A stretch of 64,000 nucleotides of DNA from positions 12,766,145 through 12,830,144 of the forward strand of contig CM055743.1 of the NCBI GenBank assembly GCA_029465975.1. The letters run 5' to 3'. The notes under the pieces were generated by a model, which searched no databases, was not told the DNA's origin, and saw only the letters and a list, made by a program, of their open reading frames with translations. The DNA comes from Dallia pectoralis. Its lineage: Eukaryota > Chordata > Actinopteri > Esociformes > Umbridae. Of this stretch, positions 46,410 to 58,329 are shown piece by piece; the stretch's first letter is position 1; every line of letters begins with the position of its first letter. A program made the position numbers and the translations under genes.

Positions 46410-46417
46410 ATCTATTA

Positions 46418-47330
46418 GAATACAAATAATGTAATGGAGCAAACCTGCTGTGAATTATATTTGTGTATGCATAAGCAAAACAAGACCTTCTTTGAATAGG
46501 TCGTGTTGTTGGCAATGGGACGTTTACAGGTAAGATAAGAAAAGTGATCAAATTGGTATGAATAGAATATGGAACGGAAACATAACAGATTAAATCAAAA
46601 TAGTGACATTCAATTTAACGAGTACTCTGTGCAGTTCGATTAACTTCCTTTCGTGTTCGAGAAATTAAGTAAGTTGTCAATGTTTTTACGTGACAGTTTT
46701 TTACATAACACTACAATGTTGTTATGATATAAAACAAAATGTACCTCCCCAAACCTAAACAGTTTTCACAGACTTGATGTTTCATACCACCAGCCGCTGA
46801 TAATAACCAATCCATGCTCACCAGACTGCCCGTATTCCTAGCAGAGACTTTATGCTGAATTATCGGTAACCTTTAACCACTTCAAAGCCACCTCATCCAC
46901 ACATTACATGCTCATGTGCAAGTGTCCCTATTCCCTAAGGATGCCCCTCTGAAATGATTTTTTTTCTCTCCTAATCCTGCTGTCATGTCAGCTGTCATTT
47001 TGATGAAATAGATGGAAAAATGCTAAAACAAATATGCAGACTGTCAGTCTATCGCGGGGGAAATAATTAGCAGATTGAATCTTAATGTGGAATCAGGGGA
47101 GCCAGTGAGCATTTGCGATCTCAACCAAAACAAAAGTTTTATGAACACAAAAAAAATTTGGAGTCGGTCTCAGATTAATAAAAGAGGAGTGAAGCTCCAA
47201 AAAGCATCATGACAATTGTCCCAGTTCTGTTATCATTTGTTCAAAAACATTACTGTAGAGTGAAATATTATAGTTATAAACTAGCATCTTTACAGTGACA
47301 TTCACAGTAATGTTTACCAGCAGTTAGAGT
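46418..47330. other. No recognised gene or repeat
   Basis: AT-rich unassigned DNA between two transposon clusters, with no long open frame. Confidence 0.4.
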
Positions 47331-47385
47331 TACAGTTAAAAACGAAAAGTTTACACATTAGAAAGGGGTCTACACCTCAGCCAAA

Positions 47386-48830
47386 TACATGAAAACACGG
47401 CTGGGGTGGTGTTCTTCGGCTTGCAAGCCTTCCCCTTTGTCCATCTATACATAGCAATGGTCATCCTGGCCAAACAGCTCTATTTTTGTTATAATCAGAC
47501 CATAGGACATTTCTTCAAAAAGTATGGTCTTTATTCCAATGTGCAAACCGTAGTCTGACATTTTACAGCGGTTTTGGGGCAGTGGCGCCTTCCTTGTAGT
47601 GCAGCCTTTTAGGTTATGTCAATATTGGACTCATTTAGACTTTTGTACCTGTTTCCTTTTTCACAAGGTCTTTTGCTGTTGTTTTGGGATTGATATGCAC
47701 TTTTCACACCAAGCACATTCTTCTCTGGGTGACAGAACGTGTTCCCTTCCTGAGTGATAAGAAGGCTGTGTTGTCCCATGGTATTTATCCTGGCAAACTA
47801 TTGTCTACACAGATGAAGGTGCAAAGGTGAAGGGTAGGCTTGGACTTCACATTCCGCCTTGACGTATTTGCCGGACGGGCTCTCATCACTCCTGAGATGT
47901 GCTCTCTCAAATTGCTACTCGGGGGGTGGGGAGAGGGGTAGAGACACTGGCTTGCTGATGTGCCACGTCAATACAATTAAACTCTGTGAGTGATATTCAA
48001 CACGATATCACAGGTTTTCGTGAAATAGACACAATTTTTGTACCCAAAATATGTGACATGCACACGTAAAAGGTAGTTTTTTCATGTCCTGGACACGATT
48101 AGTTTTTTTGTGTACAGGACACGTAATATTTAGGACTCCACGGAAAATCGTCACGCACACGAAAAAACTACCTTTTACGTGTGCATGTCACATATTTTGG
48201 GTACAAAAATCGTGTCTATTTCATGATATCGTGTTGTGATATTAGACCTTGCCATAGTGGTTGAGGTTGATTGGTGTCTCTTGGTTGATGCTCGGTAAAG
48301 TGGATTGATTTCCGTATTTTTGGCCCCTTGGATTTTACGCTGCTAAATGAATGTGCCGGGACGTAGAGGACTAGAGTGTCTAACTTTACCTTGTGTCTTG
48401 CAAGCAGCTGATACCTGATGCTACCAAATCTGCCTACCCCTCGCTGCTCCCCATTCTCCCAGTCAGACTGGTCTTCCATCTGACCTGGACTATGATTTAA
48501 CATAACACACATCCGTTTCATAATTATGAAACTATTAAAAGTTCAGCCAGAAAAGGACTGGCCACCCTTCAGAGCCTGATTCCTCTCGAAGTATCTTCTT
48601 AAATTCACACCAGCAGGGAGTATTTAAGAGCCGGTGTGAAGCAACTTGTTGATGCGTGCTCTGTTGGGTTTCAGGCTTGCTGTGGTTGTAAAAAGGGCTT
48701 TGTAAAATAAATTTCCTTTGATGAAGTGGAACCTTCAGGCGTTTGGAAATTGCTCCCAACGATGAATCAGACTCATGTCTGCAACTCCTTGATTTTCCTG
48801 TGATATCAAGCAAAGTGACACTGAGTTTGA
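47386..48830 (-). pseudogene. Tc1 transposase remnant (Sleeping Beauty-like group)
   Basis: At 48715-48830 the minus strand corresponds to the transposase N-terminus (DNA-binding paired-like part): bases ggcgtttggaaattgctccc and tgatatcaagcaaagtgaca are at the expected order, but the start codon is lost. At 47400-47840 the central part (ggtcatcctggccaaacagc, gttttggggcagtggc) remains. The C-terminal third and its catalytic glutamate/aspartate region are deleted, and about 0.87 kb of other DNA separates the two parts. Confidence 0.72.
47998..48236. mobile_element. Palindromic MITE, 239 bp, uninterrupted copy
   Basis: The element starts caacacgatatca and ends tgatatcgtgttg. Arms of about 80 bp (gacacaatttttgtacccaa; cacacgtaaaaggtagtttt) pair with the other half, so transcripts would fold into a long hairpin. 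The flanks repeat tgatatt (47991-47997 and 48237-48243). It belongs to the same family as 42975-46085. The 10 bases caggttttcg are missing from its right arm. Confidence 0.82.
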
Positions 48831-48947
48831 CGGTCGCCCTGTAAATACATCCACAGGTACATCTTCAATTGACTGAAAGAATATCAATGATCATGAAGTT
48901 CTGAGATACTTTTGGGGAACTTTGATTGTCACGAAATGCGGGTTGGT

Positions 48948-49480
48948 GCAAAATGAGCTAACTGCAGTTGGTGTAGTGCAGAATGAGCTAACTGCAGTTT
49001 ATGTAGTGCAGAATGAGCTAACTGCAGTTTGTGTAGTGCAGAATGAGCTAACTGCAGTTTATGTAGTGCAGAATGAGCTAACTGCAGTTTGTGTAGTGCA
49101 GAATGAGCTAACTGCAGTTTGTGTAGTGAAGAATGAGCTAACTGCAGTTAGTGTAGTGCAGAATGAGCTAACTGCAGTTGGTGTAGTGCAGAATGAGCTA
49201 ACTGCAGTTTGTGTAGTGCAGAATGAGCTTACTGCAGTTTGTGTAGTGCAGAATGAGCTAACTGCAGTTTGTGTGGTGCAGAATGAGCTAACTGCAGTTT
49301 ATGTAGTGCAGAATGAGCTAACTGCAGTTTGTGTAGTGCAGAATGAGCTAACTGCAGTTGGTGTAGTGCAGAATGAGCTAACTGCAGTTGGTGTAGTGCA
49401 GAATGAGCTAACTGCAGTTGGTGTAGTGCAGAATGAGCTAACTGCAGTTAGTGTAGTGCAGAATGAGCTAACTGCAGAGC
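48948..49480. repeat. 30-bp minisatellite, about eighteen copies
   Basis: The unit gtgcagaatgagctaactgc plus agtttgtgta is repeated in strict 30-bp register, with variation confined mainly to one dinucleotide (tt/tg/ta before gtgtag or atgtag). An open plus-strand frame of ten-residue repeats (VVQNELTAVC) results from the unit length and is not evidence of a gene. Confidence 0.97.
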
Positions 49481-51117
49481 CAGAAGTTCTGTTTGTGGTA
49501 TTAGTTTAAAATGAAAAACAAACAACGTCAACGAACTGGATAACTAGACATTGAATGTAAATAACATTTTGCTATCTTACTTATGACAGAACTCAAACAG
49601 TCACCGACTGACGAAAAGTAACACGAAATGATTAAACGCAATGTAACAAACAAACAAGCTAAGTAAATAGACCTAGTGACTATGAAACTGAAAACTGGTG
49701 CATGTGATCACAAACAATGTAAATCAGTTAGACAACTAAAAAAACACACAGAGTGAGGACCTAATGTTCTCAACCCTGTTACAGTCATACACAACGTAGA
49801 TGTCCTTACCAACTTACTACAACCTAAGTGTATGTCAACTTCTGACTCAACTGTATCTGTTTATTCCAAAAATGTTATCCGGTTACGCTCTGAGGTATTA
49901 ATGCGTTTTAATTCAACCTTTGCCATTTGGCTAGTTCTTTATTCATAATACAGCCTTAAGTCATCAGGTAAGGAGGATATTTAACGTGATGGAGAGATAC
50001 AGTACACCTGGGTTGACAAAAGTAATTTGATTAATGTCAGAATACGAAAATGAATAGCAAGGAGAAAGTTGAATCAGGGGCCCTGTTGAAACCCATGTTT
50101 GTCCAATCCATACTGTATTGTAGGGTGTAAAGCCCTCTGTTTGACTGGCTCGAAGACAAAAGTCTAATGACCAACACCCCCAGAAGGGTGGAGGATCAGT
50201 AGGGGTGCCTGAGGGATTTGAAGTTCAAAGAAAAACTAGGTAATACCCCTTACACGTACACTCTACAGTACCCCAGATGGAACGTCTGGAGTCTGTGGTT
50301 AACGACAGTTCTATTGTTGCCACTCATCTCCGTGCTGTAGCCGCCCTCTTGTTAAAACCTGGATGACCTCATCCTCAGTAGAGTTTAAAAGCCCTGAAAC
50401 CTGAGACAGCACACCGTTGAAGGTGCTAGGATTGAAAACTCTGGGATTGGTATCCATCTTAATTTATGATGTTTGCGGGCTAAGCCAGGCTCCGGACAGT
50501 GGGGCCCAGAAAGCTATTGTTTAGTATAAACTGGCACCCAGTTGAAACCAGTTCTTATTGGTATACATTCTGGGATAAAGAGCTACAACTTAATAAACGC
50601 AAACACCTGCCTTTGTTCCCTAGGTGCCACACTGGCTAAAGCTGATGCGGATTGGACAAAAATAAAACTGAACATAAAGTTACTAGAATATTCTACTGTT
50701 CACAAACCCACGGAGCACTAATTAGTATTTTTCTCTTCACTACATTAATATGGCTTTTACTTTAATAACGACGGAATGCATTAAGCCTTCAATAGCCACC
50801 CAACAATCAGTCTGGTGGCGTGAGTCATGGATCTGAAGAGTGAGTTGGTTGTTTACAATCAGTGGGGGGTTAACCACTGTTACACAACAGCAATGGATTG
50901 TGGGTAATAATGTACCCACATACATGCATGTACACAAGGTGTCCGGTGACAACTCATCCTTGCGACCCCTTCGAGTTGCCTCCAAGGCTTCTTTTGTCTG
51001 TCGGGGTGATTTACACAATCCAAGTATTTCACTGCTGAAGCTTACAAAGTGAAATCTAATCACAGGTTGGTGCCCTGAAACTCCTCCTTTCCTCCCCCTA
51101 AGCACATCTCCCACCCC

Positions 51118-51250
51118 TGTTTAAATGCCAGGTTTTTGTGATGAGAAAATATGAGAGAATGATAAATCAAGTCTGAACTTTTTCCTCATTTAATATGAAC
51201 TATAACGTGAACAGCTCAATTGAAAAACATCTTGGGGGGGGGGGGATAAA
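51118..51250. mobile_element. Tc1 terminal-region fragment
   Basis: Words such as aaatgccaggtttttgtgat, gataaatcaagtctgaactt and aactataacgtgaacagctc are found just inside the long terminal repeats of the Tc1 family also present at 61.3 kb. The outermost end is missing. Confidence 0.65.
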
Positions 51251-51544
51251 ACCCTAAACCAATAAACTGGAGTAAACTTCATTTCTGAAAACTAGAATAA
51301 ACAGAAAGTTCTTTGTTTCCGTCTCGAGCCTGTAATCGAACCCACAAAAGCTGATGCTCCAGACACTACTAGTTTTACTAGCTTCTTTCAGCAAAAGTTT
51401 TCACTTAACTAAAATAATTGGAAAAAAGGTTTTCTAATGATCAACTAGCTTTTTAAAAACATGAACCTGGATTAGCAAACACAAGGTGCCCGTGGAACAC
51501 AGGAATGACGGTTGTTGACACTTGACTCTGAACGCTTGTGTAGA

Positions 51545-51668
51545 AATTCCATTGAAAATCTTCCATCGCCAGCTACAATAATCACTCACAACATAACAAT
51601 GTCTACACTGTAGTTTTGATTAATTTGGTGTTATTTCAATGGACAAAAAATTGACATTTCGAAGTGAC
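51545..51668 (-). mobile_element. Tc1 end fragment of the 6.5-kb family
   Basis: Bases agctacaataatcactcaca, aatgtctacactgtagtttt and gaagtgacccca are the reverse complement of the left subterminal part seen at 6555-6680. It stops within the terminal repeat. Confidence 0.7.
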
Positions 51669-53234
51669 CCCAACAATATTGTACATCTTCAAACAAATGT
51701 TTGTTCCCAATACATTTACAAACAAAAACAATTTATTCATAATGTCTAAACATTTGTTTCTTTATATTCACTTGCCATAAAATGTATCCAGAAATATATT
51801 TTCATCAAACCATATGCTAGTGGAAGTACAGCTGCACAAAGCTATCGGTTTTGTACCTATGCAGATAGCTAAATTAGCTTAGTTCTCTATGCAGTGACTC
51901 TACTGCATAGCACTCAAACTCCATTTTCCATTGTATGTGCTCCCCCGAACAGTGTTGACAGACTGTCTCCCACAGATATTGCTAGCAGAATTCCCCACTG
52001 TTTCTCATTGCGTGCTACACTGGCAGCACACTTCACTGCACCCGGTAATGATCTCTTGGAGCCCAGTCTCTTTTTTTTTATGTCAGATGAGACTTTTCCT
52101 CAGTTCAGAAGCAGTTTACTGGTGACCGAATGTCAGTTGAATTATCTGTGTGGTCCATCAATGTGACACATACTAACTCCCTGTCCTCATCGTAGAATGT
52201 AAAAGAAAGTCTGAAAAAATGGTGAAGCACGATAATTTGTCTCTCTTCTAACTGTTCTGCTGAGGTATGAAATATCTATTCATATCACTATACAGGTTAG
52301 GGTAATTCAGATCGATGAGGTGCTATTCACTTCAAACTGAAGGCATGCCCGAGTGTTCCCCAGTCAAGGTCAATGAAGCATTTAGCCGGCCTGTTCTTTC
52401 ACCTTTTTGCTTCTGCGGCAAGTTCTGGGGAATTACAGGCAGGGCAACCAGGAAGTGAACGATCGAGAAAACCATGAAAATATAGGAACATATTTTATAT
52501 TCAAATGTCTCATAGATTCGCCAATAATCTGTGCTACAGGGAAAGTCATCCATTTTCTGATAATACAATGACATTTTCGACGAACCTCACCATTGGGCTG
52601 AATATAAATATACATCTGAACAGTTGCCAGTGATGTCAGTTCCTGCCACACAATTGTTGGATTTATCTCCGGGAAGCCACAGTAAACAGTGCGCTGTTCC
52701 TAGGGATGTTGATGTTGTAACCCACTGTATAAAGATTATATTAGCTCTGGACTGGGACCAGATTTATGGTATACCCCTCAAGGCCATTCTTAACAATGAA
52801 TGGCTTCTTACAGTGTGCGAGTGGGAATGCAATGTCGGTGGGCAAGTAAAAAGGTGAGTAAAACTTGATATAAAGCAATGTTGACTTTTTCCCTGCCTTC
52901 AGGACCAGCACATATTTGTCAGTATTACCACATTTCTACATATGTTCTCTCAGTCTCTGTTCCTGTGTCCCTTGGATGGGCCTTAATGAAAACCCCTTCT
53001 TTACATCACATTGAAAATTGTCGGACCAATTATTATAGAGTTTTCCTCCGAACAAAATTGGCATTGTATGAAGTCAGGCCTCGTAAGTGCAGAGATGACA
53101 GTGGTTTGATTTCCTGTTCTGGATATTGGATCTCTGGCTGTTCGAGGTCCCAGAATCAGCCCACCATATAAAGCCTTGACAAGACAAAATAGAGATGAAA
53201 AGAAGACATGTGCTTGGTTTATTACACCAGGAGG

Positions 53235-53663
53235 TAGGGCTGTCACGATAACTACTTTTAGTTGTGCGATATATTGCGATAAACGATAATTTTGCGATTG
53301 TTTTTCAGAATGTTAATGTTATTCGGATGGAATGGCAGTTTGGGAGATGTACGTTTACTTTGGCAATTCGTACTGTTTGTCGAAGGTTTGCATAATTTTA
53401 AATGCTGTTTCTTCGACCGTGTTTAATGGCTACATCTCTTTGGCTATATAGCGAGTTACGCTATATAGATATCTGTGAGTGTGCGCCATTTATCTATCGC
53501 GTTTGTATTTACAGTGAAACAGATAACTGTCTGGAAGACCCCGTTGCAGCTGCAGTTCTTGTTCCCAGGTTCAACAACTGGGTGGGATGGTTGTGTTTTA
53601 GGTGAGATTGGAGGTTAGTTGTGTTGCCTCTTTTCGTTGCTACTGTTTTTAAACCAAGTCGAC
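53235..53663 (-). mobile_element. Extra left part of the hAT: deleted copy fused to a second one
   Basis: This segment holds a full left terminal region (53235-53315). It is followed directly by DNA equivalent to 59395-59690, the transposase N-terminal region (shared words tggaatggcagtttggg, gataactgtctggaagaccc), and then the second left end at 53664. It is therefore a deleted copy whose right end is gone. The minus-strand frame of the N-terminus is broken here too. Confidence 0.75.
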
Positions 53664-54060
53664 TAGGGCTGTCACGATAACTACTTTTGGTTGTGCGATA
53701 TATTGCATCAAAATTAATAGCGATAAACGATATTATTGCGATTTCTTTTTACCATTTTATGCCACTGATTACTTAATGACAATATAATAGCATAATAATG
53801 CAAGTACACTCTTTCAAAGAATAAAGACAGTTTTATTCTATAGAATATTTAAACATTAGAATCTGAATGTGAAAAAATATATCCTACATAAATAAAACAA
53901 ATAAATAATAAATACACCTTTGTTAACAAAAAAGTGCAAGTTAACAAGAACTATATCAAAACAAAGTAACATGTTTAACAAAGTCAGTTTAGACTTTTAA
54001 AGTGTCTCACACAAAGGCACAGATGCATCAACAGGCCATTTCTGCTGCCAGATCAGTTTC

Positions 54061-54645
54061 TTAATGGTTAGGCAGATTCCGAGAAAGAAACACCAACATG
54101 TTTACCTTGTGGGGCTTAAGGCATGATCTTTGTGGGATACCAATGTTACCAGCTGTGCTAAACATTCTTTCTGAGCTAGTGCTTGTTGCACAAATGCACA
54201 TGTATTTTTGTGCTAACTTGGCTATTAGGGGAAATCTTCTATGGTTATCACACCACCACATCAAGGGATCAGATGATGCATCAACTGCATCTTCCTGGAG
54301 GAACTTAGTCAGCTCCGCATCAGCTTGCACTCTTTTTGGAAGCGATGCCCGAGTCTGGTGACTTGTAAGTTGGGTTCTTCTGTTCTGGAGAAGGTCACAC
54401 AGCCTCTTCTTCTTGGTTGCTGGAGGTTCAGATCTTTCATTTTCCCCTGCAGCTTTAAAGCAGTTCTCACCACTGGCACATTCTCCTTTTCCTTCTTCCT
54501 CGTTCATGTCTAGTAGTTCTTGCAAGAGCTTTTCTTTGAAATCATCTAAGACCTCTGCATCCTCCATGGTAACACGATACCTTGGATCCAAGATGGTGGC
54601 CTTTGTCAGAAGGTTTTGGATTTCAGATGGTCTGTATTTCTCTTT
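54061..54645 (-). pseudogene. hAT transposase C-terminal part with dimerisation domain
   Basis: An open minus-strand frame of 195 codons includes LLTKATILDPRYR (the conserved block before the insertion domain end) and, near its C-terminus, SSDPLMWWCDNHRRFPLIA, LAQKYMCICATSTSSERMFS and TAGNI. These are the hallmark residues of the hAT C-terminal dimerisation region in ZBED1-like proteins. The upstream part of the gene is cut off by the L2 insertion next to the first codons. It is related to host ZBED genes but resides within transposon ends. Confidence 0.85.
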
Positions 54646-57600
54646 CATTTACATTTACATTTACATTTTGCGCATTTAGCAGACGCTCTTATCCAGAGCG
54701 ACTTACAATAAGTGCAGGCATTTCACATATAGCTAAAACACACATCAAAAAGGCAATAAGTACATTGTTCCTGGGTGGGTGCAGGGGGAAGTGCTAGAGA
54801 TAGAAGAATGATTCGGTAGTGAAGTTTCAAACGGTCGAGAGTTGTGGAGCTCCATTCATGGAGCTACTGGAGGTACAATTTGAAGAGGAATGTTTTTAGA
54901 CGTTTTTTGAAGATTGGTAGAGAGTCCGATGATCTGATCTCCAGAGTGGAGTTGTTCCACCATTGCGGGGCAAGCACGGAGAACAATTTAGACTGAGCAG
55001 ATCGAGAGTTGCCCTCCCGTAGGGATGGCACTACCAAGAGGCCTGAGGTGGCAGAACGAAGTGCTCGCGTGGGTGTGTACGGCTTGATTAGTGACTGGAT
55101 GTAGGAGGGGGCGGTTCCTCTTGTTGCCCCATAGGCTAGCACCATGGTTTTGTAGTGGATGCGTGCTTCGACCGGGAGCCAGTGTAGTGTGCGGAACAGC
55201 TGAGTGACATGGGAGAACTTTGGTAGATTGAAGATCAGGCGGGCTGCTGCATTTTGAATGAGTTGCAGGGGTTTGATGGCGCACACTGGGAGACCAGCCA
55301 GAAGGGAGTTGCAGTAGTCGAGACGGGAGATGATAAGTGCCTGGATCAGCACTTGTGCGGCTTCCTGCTTAAGATACGTCCTTACTTTCCGAATGTTGTA
55401 GAGCATGTACCTGCAAGACCGGGACACCGCCTTGATGTGTGCAGAAAATGAGAGGGAGTTGTCAAGGGTCACGCCAAGGTTTTTCCCACATTGGGTAGCA
55501 GGGACTGTGACGTTGTCCACCGTAATGGACAGATCCTGGAGCGGGCAGGCTCTTCCTTTGAAGAAGAGCAGTTCAGTTTTACCTAGGTTGAGTTTCAGAT
55601 GGTGTGCAGACATCCAGGCCGAGATGTCAGTCAGACATGCAAAGATACGGGATGCCACCTGGGTTTCAGACTGGGAATGAGAAAAATAGTTGGTTATCAT
55701 CAGCATAGCAGTGATAGGAGAGGCCATGTGAGGATATGACAGAGCCAAGAGACCGGGTGTATAAGGAGAAAAGGAGAGGGCCTAGGACCGATCCTTGGGG
55801 GACCCCAGTGACCAGGGGCTGCATGTTCGACGGCGAGCCTCGCCACACCACCTGGTAAAAACGGTCCGACAAGTACGAGGAAAACCAGGAATGCACCGCT
55901 CCTGAGATCCCCAGGTCAGAGAGGGTGGAGAGCATGATCTGATGGTTTACTGTGTCGAAGGCAGCAGATAGGTCTAGTAGAATGAGAACAGAGGAGAGAG
56001 AGTTGGCTTGGGCCTTGCGTAGGGCTTCAGTTACACAGAGCAGCGCTGTTTCAGTTGAGTGGCCCGTCTTGAATCCTGACTGGTTAGGGTCCAGGAGATT
56101 GTTCTGGGAGAGGTAGGAGGACAGTTGGTCAGCTACGACGCGTTCAAGCGTTTTGGAAAGGAAGGACAACAGGGACACAGGTCTGTAGTTGTTGACATCC
56201 GACGGGTCGAGAGACGGTTTCTTGAGGAGCGGAGTCACTCTGGCCATCTTGAAGTCAGAAGGGACACATCCTGAGGTTAGAGAAGTGTTTATTAGAGATG
56301 TGAGATATGGAAGAAGGTCCGTGGAGATGGACTGGAGGAGCGGGGAAGGGATAGGGTCAAGCGGGCATGTTGTCGGACGGCTGGATTGGAGCAGTTGCAG
56401 GGTGACTTCCGGACTGAGCGTGGAGAAGGAACTCAGACCAGGGACAGAGTCAGTGTGAGGGGAAATAGCGATTTCTGACGAATGGGCGAATGATGCTCGA
56501 ATGTTGTCCACTTTCTGTTGAAAGTGGGTAAGAAAGTTGTCAGCTGAAAGGGACGATGACGGAGGAGGTGGAGAAGGGGTGAGGAGTGTAGAGAAGGTGG
56601 AGAATAGCTTTTTAGGGTTTGAAGCGGAGTCCTGGAATTTCCGGTGATAGAAAGCAGCTTTAGCGGTGGTCAGATTAGAGTTGAAGGCGGTGAGGAGGGA
56701 CTGGAGGGAAGCCAAGTCACTTTGAATTTTGGTGGATCTCCATTTGTGCTCGGCTGCACGAAGTTCTCTCCTGTGGCTACGTAGGGTTTCATTTAGCCAC
56801 GGCACAGGAGGTGCGGCTCGGGCTGGCCGGGAGGAAAGAGGGCAGAGCGAGTCATAGGATGTAGATAGCGATGCTAGAAGGGTGGAAGAGGCAGATTCCG
56901 TAGACAGGAGGGAGAAGGATTCGGGAGACGGGAGGGATGAAAGAACAGAAGCAGCAAGATCAGATGGGGAGAGGGATCGTGTGTTCATGCGACCCACCAC
57001 CAGGCTGGGAGTTGATGATGCACGAGAAGAGAGGGAGAGGGAAAATGAGACTAGGAAGTGGTCCGATAGCGGTAGGGGTGTGGTCTTAAAGTTGGTCAGC
57101 GGGCAGCATCTGGTGAAGACAAGGTCCAACACATTGCCCGCGATGTGAGTCGCCGTTGACTGGGTGAGGCTGAGGCCGAACGATGAGAGGAGGGGTAGGA
57201 CGGATGAGCCTAAGAAGGTGTTGAATGCGGTCGTTGGCAGGTTGAAGTCACCTAGCAGGACAAGCGGTGTGTCGTCATCTGGAAATTCGCTAATCAGGGT
57301 GTCGAGCTCTTCGAGAAAGACCCCGGGGGCTCCCGGTGGACGGTAGAGGACAATTATATTAATATTGAATGGAAACGTCACACGGACAGCATGGAATTCA
57401 AACGAGGAAGGGGAAAGGTGAGGGAGGGGGAAGGGAGAGAATCTCCATTTAGCAGAAATGAGAAGCCCTGTTCCGCCTCCGCGACGACCGGAAGTTCTAG
57501 GACTGTGGGAAAACACATGGCTGGATGACGAAAGGGCAGCCAAGGAAGCAGTGTTTTCGGGTGTAATCCACGTCTCAGTCAGAGCCAGAAAGTCAAGGTC

Positions 57601-57850
57601 TTGGAGGACAGCGTAAGCCGAGATGAATTCGGTCTTGTTGACAGCCGATCGACAGTTCCAGACACTACCCGAAATTAGGTACTCTGCAAAGGAGGTGCAC
57701 ACAAGGGTGGTTAGATTGGACCGAATGCGCCTCCGGTATAGAGTAGGTCTATATGGACGCCGAGCAGTCACTATGGATGGGATGGGAAGCATACACATTT
57801 CAGAGGTGATTAGTAGACGAGTGGGGTTAGAATTGGTTATTTTTTTTTTT
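54646..57850 (-). mobile_element. L2 LINE, nearly full-length
   Basis: On the minus strand the element starts near a T12 run (57841-57852, poly-A in its own sense) and ends with the tail ggataagagcgtctgctaaa followed by aatgtaaatgtaaatg repeats (54646-54700). This tail is the conserved 3' end of teleost L2 LINEs, shared with the SINEs they mobilise. It contains one long ORF with endonuclease and reverse transcriptase, broken once. No clear target duplication was found, which is common for L2. Confidence 0.93.
54864..57798 (-). pseudogene. L2 ORF2 (endonuclease and reverse transcriptase), one frameshift
   Basis: The first frame gives 710 residues from the ATG at 57798. The endonuclease covers about residues 45-255 (E75 in LTETW, D184/N186 in GDFN, D225, and SDH at 245-247). 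The reverse transcriptase covers about 515 onward (D609 in LDLSAAFD, GVPQGSVLGPLLF at 665-677, YADD at 698-701). It stops at 55666. A second frame starting upstream of that stop continues SETQVASRI and runs without stops to 54864, including LHWLPVEARIHYKTM. Removing one base near the CCAGTC at 55668-55676 would restore the normal joint (SFP-SETQV), so a single-base insertion is likely. The intact protein would be about 990 residues. No ORF1 was recognised. Confidence 0.9.
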
Positions 57851-58329
57851 TGTATAAAGAATATGAAATGTAGTACTTACTCTGAATGTATTGTATCGCC
57901 AAGCCTGTCTTGCTTACCTTCCTCGAACAACTCCGCAGAACAACTCAGCAGAGCCGTCTTTGTTTCGGAGACAGTCTTTGTTGAAGGAGACAACAAAGCC
58001 ACTAGACAAGATGCCGCTACAAGCTGCCGCTCTATGTCCACTTGGACCTAAGTATTGTACCCAATTACACCCTAATTGGAGGCACCCTAGGGAGAGAAGA
58101 CCACACCCCCAGGAGGCAGCAAATTGCCAGTGCTAGGTCCTAACAAAAGGCAGGAAGTTGCTGCAAAACACTGCCTAACTGTGCTAATTAGGAGCCTATA
58201 GTCCAGTGATGGACAGAAACCTAGCCTATTGTTTGGTTGATAGGGCTGAAACTAGCAGATTTCTACACACTAGCAATACCAGTACAGACTTCTACACTCT
58301 AGTAAATACCAATACAGACACCACAAGAC
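57851..58329. other. Unassigned part of the hAT interior
   Basis: This lies between the L2 5' end and the transposase central pieces. A gtaagt donor-like word occurs on the minus strand near 57880-57890, so part could be intron. No matching transposase residues were seen. Confidence 0.3.

Larger units (their letters stand above)
47333..49853 (-). mobile_element. Sleeping Beauty-like Tc1 transposon, decayed, with nested DNA
   Basis: TA lies outside both ends (47331-47332 and 49854-49855). The right end reads aacctaagtgtatgtcaact then tctgactcaactg, a close match to the terminal repeat of the Sleeping Beauty/salmonid-type Tc1 group. The left end is cagttaaaaacgaaaagttt with acattag. A minus-strand transposase remnant is visible in two pieces (47386-47850 and 48715-48890). 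A palindromic MITE and a 30-bp minisatellite have grown or landed inside. The element is dead. Confidence 0.8.
49860..53226. other. Mostly unassigned, with two Tc1 scraps
   Basis: No gene is recognised. Two short Tc1 fragments are listed separately (51118-51250 and 51545-51668). A G12 run lies near 51233. Open frames here are under 125 codons and lack motifs. Confidence 0.4.

Noticed and set aside
48922..49509. 195-codon open frame with ten-residue repeats
   Set aside because: It is the translation of the 30-bp minisatellite. The unit length is a multiple of three and lacks a stop, so it stays open by arithmetic.
56189..57346. Plus-strand open frames opposite the L2 ORF
   Set aside because: Antisense shadows of the L2 endonuclease/reverse transcriptase frame.
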